Origin: Ignavibacteria bacterium
GTDB taxonomy: Bacteria > Bacteroidota > Ignavibacteria > Ignavibacteriales > Ignavibacteriaceae
DNA: 6,570 nt
Assembly: GCA_030648225.1 (NCBI GenBank)
Contig: JAUSIA010000089.1
Coordinates: 1 to 6,570, forward strand
Direction: 5' to 3'
Made by a program: the position numbers and the translations under genes. The notes beneath the pieces are model-generated. The model saw only the letters and a program-made list of their open reading frames with translations. It was not told where the DNA came from and ran no database searches. Positions 1-6,568 of the stretch are shown piece by piece (the stretch's first letter is position 1; each line of letters begins with the position of its first letter).

Positions 1-337
1 CTGCGTCAATAATCAGCTTTGCTTCGGCATAAGTCCGTGCGAGTGGTTTTTCAACGAGTATATCTTTCTTAGCTTTGAGACATGCAATTGAAACTTCCTT
101 ATGTGTGCTTGTAGGTGTCGCAACAACAACAGCTTCCACATCACTCTTTTCAAGAAGCTCATTATAATCTGTGTAGCGTTCCTGAATATTAAATTTATCT
201 GCAATTGTATTAAGCCGGTTTTTATTTATCTCCGCAACAGAGGTTACAATAACATTATTCATTTTGGTAAGATTAGGAAGATGTACAAGTTGAGCAATTC
301 CCCCCAGGCCCACAATACCGATTTTAGTTTTCTCCAT
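1..337 (-). CDS. Gfo/Idh/MocA-family NAD(P)-dependent oxidoreductase, N-terminal part (cut by window edge)
   Basis: This is the N-terminal 112 codons of a gene that runs off the left edge, so the C-terminal domain cannot be seen. The protein starts MEKTKIGIVGLGGIAQ, a Rossmann-fold opening with a GxGxxA dinucleotide-binding loop at residues 10-15. It continues with a beta strand ending in VAE (34-36), then VVVATPTSTHKE (70-81) and the family's EKP motif at residues 96-98, whose lysine is part of the conserved active site. This order is typical of Gfo/Idh/MocA enzymes, which oxidise or reduce sugars, inositols or related substrates with NAD(P); full members are usually about 320-400 residues. 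The substrate cannot be told from this part. The ATG overlaps the dxs stop codon by one base (TAATG on the minus strand), and there is no clear Shine-Dalgarno, so translation is probably coupled to dxs. Family assignment is secure; function is not. Confidence 0.9.
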   Translation of the reverse strand, partial: MEKTKIGIVGLGGIAQLVHLPNLTKMNNVIVTSVAEINKNRLNTIADKFNIQERYTDYNELLEKSDVEAVVVATPTSTHKEVSIACLKAKKDILVEKPLARTYAEAKLIIDA

Positions 338-2256
338 TAAACTGCTATTTCATGGTTAACTGTTTTTTTACCGCTGAATAATTTAATCTTCTTAACTATT
401 CCTTCAGGATCAATTTCCAGCAAATGATGAAGTTCCTTTTGTGTTCCATGATCAACAAAGTAATCAGGAAGACCAATCCGGAGAATATCATTTTTATAAT
501 TTTGCTCAGCAAAGTATTCAACAACACCGCTTCCAAAACCTCCCATAAGCGTGTTTTCTTCAAGAGTTACAATTTTTTTAAATTTTTTCGCAGCATCATC
601 AAGCATTTCATAATCAAGGGGCTTAATAAATCTCATATTTATTAGTTCACAATGTGTTCCTTCTGCTTCAAGTTTTTCAGCTGCTTTATGTGAATATTCA
701 ACCATTGATCCAATTGCAAGCATTACAACATCATCACCTTTTCTAACTATTTCACTTTTACCAATTTCAATGAGATCAAAACCCTGCTTTAAAGGTACTC
801 CAAGTGCTGAACCTCGCGGATATCTCAGTGCAATTGGTCCCTTTTTATATTTAACCGCAGTGTAAAGCATATCTCTTAATTCAGATTCATCTTTAGGAGC
901 CATAAGAACCATACCAGGAATTAGCCTGAGATAAGTAAGATCAAATGCACCGTGATGAGTAGGCCCGTCTGCACCTACAAGACCTGCGCGATCAAGAACA
1001 AAAACAACATGAAGATGCTGAATACTTACGTCGTGAATGATCTGATCAAAAGCTCTCTGGAGAAATGTTGAGTAAATTGCAACAACAGGAGTTATTCCTT
1101 GTGTTGCCAAACCTGCAGCAAAGGTTACAGCATGCTCTTCAGCTATTCCAACATCAAAATAATTTTTAGGAAAATGTTCTTTAAGAATATCGAGACCTGT
1201 CCCATCCGGCATAGCACCTGTTATTCCAACTACATCAGGATTATTTTTTACAATATCAACAAGAGCTTCGCCAAAAATCTTTGTGTAAGATGGTGCTGAA
1301 CTTTTTGATTTATGAGCTTTCCCTGTAAGCTTATCAAACGGGGTAGAAGCATGAAGCCTTTGAATATGTCCTTCTGCAGGTTTATAACCTTTACCTTTTT
1401 GAGAAATTGTATGAACAAGAATGGGACCTTTGAATTCTTTAACTTGTTCAAATATTTTTAGTAACTGGTGAAGATTATGACCATTTACAGGGCCGAAATA
1501 TCTGAATCCCAAAGCTTCAAACAACATTCCCGGGGTAATAATAGCTTTAATTCCTCCTTCAATTCTTGCAGCAATTTTTCTCAGCCTGTCACCAAATTGG
1601 TCAAGCTTCCCTGTAAGATCCCAGATCTGTCCTTTGAATTTATTATAGTCCGGATGAGCAATCATTTCTGTAAAATAGTTTGATAACTGCCATACATTAG
1701 GAGCGATGGACATTCTGTTATCATTCAACACAACTATAAGATCAGTCTTAATTAAACCGGAATTATTCATAGCTTCATAAGCCATTCCTCCGGTCATTGC
1801 ACCATCACCAATTACAGCAACAACTTTTTTATTTTCTTTATTTATATCGCGTGCTACAGCCATACCAAGTGCAGCAGAAATTGAAGTTGAGGCATGACCT
1901 GCACCAAAAGTATCATATTCACTTTCAGTTCTTTTAAGAAAACCACTTATACCGTTAAGCTGTCTTATTGTTTTTAGCTCTTCTTTTCTGCCTGTAAGAA
2001 TTTTATGAGGATATGCCTGGTGCCCTGTATCCCAAACTAAAAGATCATCGGGTGTATTAAAAACTTTATGAAGAGCAACACTCAATTCAATGGTTCCAAG
2101 CCCGCCTCCGAAATGCCCTCCTATTTCGGAAATGACATCAATCATGTATTCCCGCAAATCAGAGCAGAGTTTTTTTAATTCGGGGAATTCAAGATTCCTG
2201 AGATCTGAGGGGTAATTTATTTTTGATAGTATTTCATACTTTACGGGATCAATCAT
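337..2256 (-). CDS. dxs: 1-deoxy-D-xylulose-5-phosphate synthase (DXS)
   Basis: This enzyme condenses pyruvate and glyceraldehyde 3-phosphate to 1-deoxy-D-xylulose 5-phosphate with release of CO2, using thiamine diphosphate and Mg2+ in the cytoplasm. It is the first step of the MEP isoprenoid pathway and also feeds thiamine and pyridoxal synthesis. The 639 residues are full length (E. coli DXS is 620). The thiamine-diphosphate motif is present: GDGAMTGG from residue 150, then LNDNRMSI from 177, giving metal-site D151 and N180. Histidines matching the family's active site are at 48 (GGHFGGGLG), 79 (DTGHQAYPHK) and about 302. The transketolase-like pyrimidine domain starts near 323, with the cofactor glutamate at 373 (VGIAEEHAVTFAAG), LQRAFDQ near 399 and LDRAGLVGADGPTHHGAFD from 421. 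The C-terminal transketolase domain starts near 500. The ATG has a GAGG ribosome-binding site 7 nt upstream. The gene lies 28 nt after xseB and shares one base with the oxidoreductase gene. No key residue appears to be missing. Confidence 0.98.
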   Translation of the reverse strand: MIDPVKYEILSKINYPSDLRNLEFPELKKLCSDLREYMIDVISEIGGHFGGGLGTIELSVALHKVFNTPDDLLVWDTGHQAYPHKILTGRKEELKTIRQLNGISGFLKRTESEYDTFGAGHASTSISAALGMAVARDINKENKKVVAVIGDGAMTGGMAYEAMNNSGLIKTDLIVVLNDNRMSIAPNVWQLSNYFTEMIAHPDYNKFKGQIWDLTGKLDQFGDRLRKIAARIEGGIKAIITPGMLFEALGFRYFGPVNGHNLHQLLKIFEQVKEFKGPILVHTISQKGKGYKPAEGHIQRLHASTPFDKLTGKAHKSKSSAPSYTKIFGEALVDIVKNNPDVVGITGAMPDGTGLDILKEHFPKNYFDVGIAEEHAVTFAAGLATQGITPVVAIYSTFLQRAFDQIIHDVSIQHLHVVFVLDRAGLVGADGPTHHGAFDLTYLRLIPGMVLMAPKDESELRDMLYTAVKYKKGPIALRYPRGSALGVPLKQGFDLIEIGKSEIVRKGDDVVMLAIGSMVEYSHKAAEKLEAEGTHCELINMRFIKPLDYEMLDDAAKKFKKIVTLEENTLMGGFGSGVVEYFAEQNYKNDILRIGLPDYFVDHGTQKELHHLLEIDPEGIVKKIKLFSGKKTVNHEIAV

Positions 2257-2263
2257 TAAATAA

Positions 2264-2267
2264 CCTC
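2264..2267 (-). promoter_or_regulatory. Ribosome binding site of dxs (GAGG)
   Basis: The minus strand reads TTTGAGGTTATTTAATG, with GAGG seven bases before the dxs ATG. It is the only convincing Shine-Dalgarno-like sequence among the five gene starts in the window and supports the ATG at 2256 as the dxs start. Confidence 0.6.
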
Positions 2268-2284
2268 AAACTATTGTTCATCAA

Positions 2285-2509
2285 TTAATCTTTTTCCCCA
2301 ATTGCAATATCCTCAACTTTTTTCTTCAGTTCAGTAATTTTTAATTCTGCATTTTTTAATGAAGAGAGACATTCACGTGAAAGGTTAATTCCCTCTTCAT
2401 ACAACTGCAGGGCATCTTCAAGTCCTATATCATCGCTTTCAAGAAGGTTCGCAATTTCTTCCAGACGGGAAAGACATTTTTCAAAATTTTTATTGCTCTT
2501 CTTATTCAT
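2285..2509 (-). CDS. xseB: Exodeoxyribonuclease VII small subunit
   Basis: This is the small subunit of exonuclease VII, which with XseA degrades single-stranded DNA from both ends into short acid-soluble oligonucleotides in the cytoplasm. Several XseB copies bind one XseA. The 74 residues match the usual family length of about 60-85. They show the family pattern of two charged helices: NFEKCLSRLEEIANLLES (8-25), then a DDIGLEDALQLYEEGI turn and second helix (26-41), then a lysine/glutamate-rich tail continuing RECLSSLKNAELKITELKKKV (45-65) that should form a helical hairpin. The spacing LEEIA-LE-LE-YEEG is diagnostic. The ATG has no evident Shine-Dalgarno. The gene lies just downstream of xseA and 28 nt before dxs, so it is almost certainly co-transcribed with both. 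Confidence 0.95.
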   Translation of the reverse strand: MNKKSNKNFEKCLSRLEEIANLLESDDIGLEDALQLYEEGINLSRECLSSLKNAELKITELKKKVEDIAIGEKD

Positions 2510-2525
2510 TTAAATCTGATTGAAA

Positions 2526-2541
2526 TATCTTTATAAAGATA
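2526..2541. repeat. 16-bp perfect AT-rich palindrome between xseA and xseB
   Basis: The sequence TATCTTTATAAAGATA equals its own reverse complement. It begins one base after the xseA stop codon and ends 16 bases before the xseB start. It could form a weak hairpin in the mRNA or bind a dimeric protein. It has only two G/C pairs and no T-run follows it, so it is not a convincing terminator, and chance is possible in AT-rich DNA. Confidence 0.45.
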
Positions 2542-2542
2542 A

Positions 2543-3730
2543 CTATTTTTTCTTAAAGACCGTTAATTCATCATCGTAGAATTTCAAAACCGCAGGATTA
2601 TCAGGATTAAAATTTGTTGAGCGTGTTACAAATTTAGAATCTTGCTTAACCAATACAAAACCCTTTTTTAAAGTTTTTTGGATGTCATGATTTTCAATTG
2701 TTTTGGCTAAAAGATAAACCTTACCGGTTCTTAGCTTAATATTATTATCAAACTCTCTTATCATTTTATATGAAAGATTATCAAGGTATTTCGCCTTTCT
2801 CCTGACTTGCTCAAGTGGAACTCTGAAACCATAAGAATTTAAAATTCTTATAAAATTTCTTTTCATTTCTATAAATTTATTGGAAACAGATCCGGATGTT
2901 GATTGATAAAAATTTTGTAAATATGAAACCAAATCTTCTATTTTCGGTGTAGCAATTTCCATAGCAGAAGAGGGTGTTGGCGCTCTTAAATCGGCTGCAA
3001 AATCTGCAATTGTGAAATCAATTTCATGTCCCACTCCGGATATAACAGGAATTTTTGATCTAAAAATTTCTCTCGCAACTATTTCTTCATTAAAAGCCCA
3101 AAGATCCTCAATCGAACCGCCGCCGCGTGCAACAATAATAACATCAATATCATCTCTTCTATTTAGTAATCTTATTGATTGAACAATGCTTTCTGCAGCA
3201 CCACTACCCTGAACTTTTGCATGAGCTATTAAAAGTTCAGTTAAAGGATATCTTCTTTCTGCAATGCTGATCATATCTTTTAAAGCTGCACTATCTATTG
3301 CTGCAACTATTCCTATTTTTTCAGGAAATTTTGGAATAGGTTTTTTATATTCAACATCGAATAGACCTTCAGATGAAAGTTTTTGTTTTAGTAATTCAAA
3401 TGCAGCCTGCAGTTCACCTTCACCTGCGGGTTTCATTGAACGGACATCAAGCTGGTAATTTCCTTTTGGAGGATACACTGTTACTTTACCATTTATAATT
3501 ACTTTCATTCCATCCTGTGGAGTGAAAAAAACAAAGTTGTTAAATCCTTTCCACATTGTGCAGTAAAGAACTGCATTTGAATCTTTGAGACTGAAATACC
3601 AGTGCCCGCTAATATGAGGTCTGAAGTTTGATATCTCACCAATTATAGAAACATAAGAGAAATTTTCTTCGAGAGATTGTTTAATCTGGTTTGTTAATTC
3701 TGATACGGTTAAAATTTCAGGGGTAAACAT
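2543..3730 (-). CDS. xseA: Exodeoxyribonuclease VII large subunit
   Basis: This is the catalytic large subunit of exonuclease VII, which acts on single-stranded DNA in repair and mismatch correction together with XseB. From the ATG at 3730 it has 395 residues (E. coli has 456, but 400-residue members are common). Domains: an N-terminal OB-fold for DNA binding (about 5-100, with VSIIGEISNFRPHISGHWYFSL from residue 27), the catalytic domain (about 120-330) with ARGGGSIEDLWAFNEE from 201 and SGVGHEIDFTIADF from 231 followed by ADLRAPTPSSA, a charged helical stretch, and the family's C-terminal tail starting LKKGFVLV near 354. The usual VTSPTGAAIRD segment is diverged here (IVAAIDSAALKD, about 141-152), but the final Asp is kept. 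An in-frame TTG at 3742 would add four residues (MTTK); I prefer the ATG because it is the stronger start codon and neither has a Shine-Dalgarno. xseB follows after 33 nt. Confidence 0.95.
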   Translation of the reverse strand: MFTPEILTVSELTNQIKQSLEENFSYVSIIGEISNFRPHISGHWYFSLKDSNAVLYCTMWKGFNNFVFFTPQDGMKVIINGKVTVYPPKGNYQLDVRSMKPAGEGELQAAFELLKQKLSSEGLFDVEYKKPIPKFPEKIGIVAAIDSAALKDMISIAERRYPLTELLIAHAKVQGSGAAESIVQSIRLLNRRDDIDVIIVARGGGSIEDLWAFNEEIVAREIFRSKIPVISGVGHEIDFTIADFAADLRAPTPSSAMEIATPKIEDLVSYLQNFYQSTSGSVSNKFIEMKRNFIRILNSYGFRVPLEQVRRKAKYLDNLSYKMIREFDNNIKLRTGKVYLLAKTIENHDIQKTLKKGFVLVKQDSKFVTRSTNFNPDNPAVLKFYDDELTVFKKK

Positions 3731-3786
3731 CTTTGTAGTCAAAACGATAAATGGTATAAATTATTTGTAATTATTAATTAATCAAT

Positions 3787-3800
3787 GGTTATTGGTTATT
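3787..3800. repeat. Tandem duplicate GGTTATT x2
   Basis: Two exact back-to-back copies of GGTTATT lie about 57-70 bp upstream of the xseA ATG. They could be a protein-binding site for regulating the xseA operon or a remnant of replication slippage. Nothing else in the sequence decides between these. Confidence 0.35.
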
Positions 3801-3825
3801 CATTCAATAATTCAACCATACCTTT

Positions 3826-3849
3826 ATGAATGAATGAATGAATGAATGA
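3826..3849. repeat. Tetranucleotide microsatellite (ATGA)6
   Basis: Six exact copies of ATGA (TCAT on the minus strand) lie in the 135-bp gap between the TonB receptor stop and xseA. An ATTCATTCA stretch at 3798-3806 is complementary to the repeat and could pair with it as a hairpin of about 9 bp with a loop of 20 nt or more. No T-run follows on either strand, so it is not a standard terminator. Exact short-unit arrays of this kind are prone to slipped-strand length change; this one is about 96 bp upstream of xseA and outside coding sequence. Confidence 0.85.
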
Positions 3850-3853
3850 TTCG

Positions 3854-3872
3854 TGCTCTTGAACTTGCTCTT
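3854..3872. repeat. Short direct repeat TGCTCTT, 12-bp spacing
   Basis: TGCTCTT occurs at 3854-3860 and again at 3866-3872, each followed by a similar GAAC/TAAAC stretch, directly past the stop codon of the TonB receptor gene. It looks like a small tandem duplication of about 12 bp. No function can be assigned. Confidence 0.35.
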
Positions 3873-3877
3873 TAAAC

Positions 3878-6427
3878 TTAAAACTTTACGCTAAACCCAA
3901 GCGTTGGAATTATCGGGAACATATTTGTTGCTTCTCTTCCCAGAGTTAAATCTTCTGTAACATAATTATCATAACCGATAACATTTTTTTTATTATAAAC
4001 ATTAATAACATCAAGATAAAAAGCCCAGTCAAGATCCCAATAATCAGCATAAGCAGTTAAGCGTATATCCAGACGATGATATGGAGGCTGGCGTGAATTT
4101 AATTTGTTATTTCCAAAATCAACATCATAAATAACTTCCTGCTGGTTTTCAGGCAGCCCTGAACTTTCCCTTGTTGCAATAACGGGTGTTTCAGGTTTAC
4201 CATCCAAATTCTGATCCGCAAGTATAATTCTTGGTTTTATTCCTGTTGCTTCTGTAAAAGGAAAACCAGAACCATATTGCCATCTCATCCCGGCATCGAG
4301 CCAGGAATTAATTTTATAATGCAGAACTACATTTACCGTATGTCTTTGATCGAACCGGAATGGAATTTCTCTGTTGTATTCTATTCTATCTGTAAATGCA
4401 AGTGAATAGGAAACCCAGCCGGAAAAACGATTGTTTCCATAAATATTTTTTTTCTCCAGGAAGAATTCCAATCCATAAGCTTCTCCAACAGCAGAATTAA
4501 CCGGAATTTGTGTTAAAGAATCACCAGGTATAGTTACCGGATTCGTCCAGCCTGATCTGTATCGCGGGTCTCTTCCGGGAACTTGTTCTGTTATGTATCT
4601 TCCTCCGATAACTTGCTGCTGAACAATTAAATCAGTAAAATCTTTATAGTACCCTTCCGCTCTCACCCTCCATTCATTTGTAAGCCAGCGTTCAACACCA
4701 AATACGGAATGGATTGATCTTTCAGCTTCAAGATCAAGAGTGTACTTTTCATTAAGATCAAACAAAGTGTTCTGATCTCTCTGTTTTTCATAACCGGGAG
4801 ACTGGAAATACATTCCCCAAACGGCCCTTAATGTTGTAAGATCATCAATTGCGTAAGAAAGCGAAACCCTGGGAGCGAGATACGCTTTATTCAGAAGATC
4901 ATAATAATCAAACCTTAAACTTGGCTGGAAGAAGAAACGATCTCCTATTGCAAACCTGTTTTGAACATAAGCTCTGTAACGGTTAAAATATTTTATATCT
5001 TTTATATCATCCAGTACAGCTCTGAACTGCGGCATTGAATTAAAGACTGCTTCAAGCTCAGGATCAAGATCAAACTGAAAATCAATTTCAGTTTTCATAA
5101 AATCTACACCAGCTCCTGCCTCAAATAAATTCTTATTCCATAAGTAATTGAATTTATCATCAATAGAATATTTTGTAAAACCAAAAACAGCATCAAACTT
5201 AAACCCAAGCAGATAAGGAGAAAGAGTATCGGGAACCGCATCTTCAAACGCACCACGCTGAAGTGAAGGATCTAAGATTTCTGAATCAAAATCCGTTGTG
5301 CCGCTGTTATTGTACCATGAAACAACTACCTTATTAAAAAGTTTTTCATCAGGTGCATAGTGCCAGGCAAATCCAAGCACATCGTTTCTTGTTATATTAT
5401 AAACACCAACACTATCGGGAGTCTCTCTCTTTTTCCCGCTTACAATATCAACTCCATCCCTTGAATAAATTCCATTCAATAAAAATTTATGACCTGAATA
5501 AGGGCCTATTGCTATTTTTCCCTGAACATCATAAAAGTTTGGGAATGAAGTATTTTCTTCAACAAGACCTGCATTCTTCACAAATGGTTCAATAATAAGA
5601 TCATAATAAGTTCGTCTTGAGTTAAGCAGCCAGCTTCCTTTAAGATTAAAAGGATTTTTCCCTTCAAGAACAATATTCGCATCAACTATTGATGCATTAA
5701 CACTTCCTGAAAAATAATTCTTCGTTGTTCCTTCCCTGTTTGTAACATCAAGAACAGCGGAAAGTCTGTCTCCATACTTTGCAGGGAATCCGCCGGTAAT
5801 CAAATTAATATCTGAAACGGCATCAGGATTGAACATACTAATTACACCATAAAGCCTGTATGGATTAAACACTTCAATATCATCCATTATAATCAGGTTC
5901 TGGTCAGGCCCGCTGCCTCTAATAATAAGCTGTGATGAAAAATCGTTTGGTGCAAGAACTCCGGGAAGAGATTGCAAAGTTCGCAATACATCTTCACCAG
6001 CACCGGGAAGTATTTTTGCATCGTGAGGATTGAGATCAATAAGGCTTGTTCTTGTATCTTCCTGACCCTGGAAATGCGAGCCATAAATTTCTACTGTTCC
6101 TACTTCAATTGCCTGCTGACTTAATTCAATATTTAATTCTGTAGTTTTGTTTCTTTCGATATTCACATTAAGTGTTTTAGTTTCATAACCTACTGCACTG
6201 AATTTTATTTCATATTTTCCTACTGGAATAGTTTTTATTTCAAATGAACCATCATTCTCACTGCTTGTGCCAAATTTAGTTTCCAACAAAATGATATTAA
6301 CAAAAGGAAGAGGGTTTTTGCCATCTGTTACTTTACCTTTTAATCCGCCCTGCTGCCCAAATAAAACCGATGAGACAGTAATGACCAGGAAGAATATTCC
6401 CCTAACTATCTTGTTATAATTTTTCAT
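3878..6427 (-). CDS. TonB-dependent outer-membrane receptor with carboxypeptidase-regulatory-like N-terminal domain
   Basis: This is an 849-residue outer-membrane transporter that takes up a substrate using energy from the TonB-ExbBD complex. Residues 1-24 form a Sec signal peptide: basic start, hydrophobic core IFFLVITVSSVLF, cleavage probably just before QQGG. Residues 28-102 are a carboxypeptidase-D regulatory-like beta-sandwich (GLKGKVTDGKNPLPFVNI, then GSFEIKTIPVGKYEIKFSAVGY), common in Bacteroidota receptors. TVEIYG near 111 may be the TonB box. The plug domain follows (about 135-230: VLRTLQSLPGV, LIIRGSGPDQNLIIMDDIEVFNP, TGGFPAKYGDRLSAVLDV). The rest is a 22-strand-type beta-barrel ending in PTLGFSVKF, with the terminal Phe expected for outer-membrane insertion. 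PPYHRLDIRL (781-790) is typical of late barrel strands. The substrate is unknown: no SusD lipoprotein or biosynthetic partner is in view, and a siderophore, vitamin or glycan/peptide are all possible. The start lacks a Shine-Dalgarno but is followed directly by the signal peptide. Confidence 0.95.
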   Translation of the reverse strand: MKNYNKIVRGIFFLVITVSSVLFGQQGGLKGKVTDGKNPLPFVNIILLETKFGTSSENDGSFEIKTIPVGKYEIKFSAVGYETKTLNVNIERNKTTELNIELSQQAIEVGTVEIYGSHFQGQEDTRTSLIDLNPHDAKILPGAGEDVLRTLQSLPGVLAPNDFSSQLIIRGSGPDQNLIIMDDIEVFNPYRLYGVISMFNPDAVSDINLITGGFPAKYGDRLSAVLDVTNREGTTKNYFSGSVNASIVDANIVLEGKNPFNLKGSWLLNSRRTYYDLIIEPFVKNAGLVEENTSFPNFYDVQGKIAIGPYSGHKFLLNGIYSRDGVDIVSGKKRETPDSVGVYNITRNDVLGFAWHYAPDEKLFNKVVVSWYNNSGTTDFDSEILDPSLQRGAFEDAVPDTLSPYLLGFKFDAVFGFTKYSIDDKFNYLWNKNLFEAGAGVDFMKTEIDFQFDLDPELEAVFNSMPQFRAVLDDIKDIKYFNRYRAYVQNRFAIGDRFFFQPSLRFDYYDLLNKAYLAPRVSLSYAIDDLTTLRAVWGMYFQSPGYEKQRDQNTLFDLNEKYTLDLEAERSIHSVFGVERWLTNEWRVRAEGYYKDFTDLIVQQQVIGGRYITEQVPGRDPRYRSGWTNPVTIPGDSLTQIPVNSAVGEAYGLEFFLEKKNIYGNNRFSGWVSYSLAFTDRIEYNREIPFRFDQRHTVNVVLHYKINSWLDAGMRWQYGSGFPFTEATGIKPRIILADQNLDGKPETPVIATRESSGLPENQQEVIYDVDFGNNKLNSRQPPYHRLDIRLTAYADYWDLDWAFYLDVINVYNKKNVIGYDNYVTEDLTLGREATNMFPIIPTLGFSVKF

Positions 6428-6439
6428 AAAGTATTATAA

Positions 6440-6466
6440 CAAATATAGGATTAAAATCATTCCAAT
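6440..6466 (-). promoter_or_regulatory. Candidate Bacteroidota-type promoter of the TonB receptor gene
   Basis: The minus strand carries TATATTTG at 6447-6440, an exact fit to the Bacteroidota -7 element TAnnTTTG, 12 bases before the ATG. Upstream, ATTG at 6466-6463 could serve as a degenerate -33 TTTG element, with a 15-bp spacer that is shorter than the usual 19-21. The leader would then be only a few bases, consistent with the absent Shine-Dalgarno. A TTGACA at 6491-6486 has no matching -10 box at the normal distance. The -7 match is clear, but the region is AT-rich, so chance cannot be excluded. Confidence 0.4.
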
Positions 6467-6510
6467 TTTCTGTAAAAATATTGGGTGTCAATAAAAATTG
6501 AAAGTTTATA

Positions 6511-6526
6511 AACCGTTAAAACGGTT
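6511..6526. repeat. Small inverted repeat AACCGTTAAAACGGTT (weak terminator or operator)
   Basis: The arms AACCGTT and AACGGTT flank two bases; in RNA this would be a 6-bp stem with a 4-nt loop. On the plus strand a T-rich stretch (6527-6540, containing seven Ts in a row) follows, which resembles a weak intrinsic terminator for plus-strand transcription, but no plus-strand gene ends here. Because it lies about 65-80 bp upstream of the proposed TonB receptor promoter, a binding site for a dimeric regulator is an alternative. Confidence 0.45.
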
Positions 6527-6548
6527 ATTATTTTTTTATTCTTATTAA

Positions 6549-6568
6549 CCCACGACTTAAGTCGTGGG
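6549..6568. repeat. 20-bp perfect palindrome, REP-like hairpin
   Basis: CCCACGACTTAAGTCGTGGG is its own reverse complement. It would fold into an 8-bp GC-rich stem with a TTAA loop on either strand. It stands out against the AT-rich surroundings, is not followed by a U-run on either strand within view, and touches the right edge of the window. This shape fits repetitive extragenic palindromes mobilised by RAYT/IS200-type transposases, or the end of an IS200/IS605-like element. A transcription terminator of the next gene is the alternative. Repetition in the genome cannot be seen from one copy. Confidence 0.55.

Noticed and set aside
101..340. Plus-strand open frame of 79 codons opposite the oxidoreductase
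   Set aside because: The minus strand clearly encodes a Rossmann-fold protein here; the plus-strand product is Ile/Asn/Cys-rich with no recognisable domain.
2249..2281. A minus-strand mini-ORF (MNNSLRLFND) starting near the xseB stop and overlapping the dxs start
   Set aside because: It has only ten codons, no Shine-Dalgarno, and its sequence is constrained by the dxs ribosome-binding site. Such short ORFs are expected by chance; a coupling leader is possible but unsupported.
3798..3849. ATTCATTCA plus the ATGA array as an intrinsic terminator of the TonB receptor gene
   Set aside because: The stem is AT-rich, the loop is long, and no T-run follows on the minus strand.
3826..3849. The repeat array as a CRISPR array
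   Set aside because: The unit is 4 bp with no spacers, so it is a microsatellite.
5353..5595. Plus-strand open frame of 80 codons
   Set aside because: It lies wholly inside the TonB receptor gene on the other strand, has low-complexity composition and no family resemblance.
6486..6491. TTGACA as a sigma-70 -35 box for the TonB receptor gene
   Set aside because: At 16-18 bp spacing the matching position reads roughly AAATTG rather than TATAAT, and the TATAAT near the start codon is far too distant (over 40 bp).
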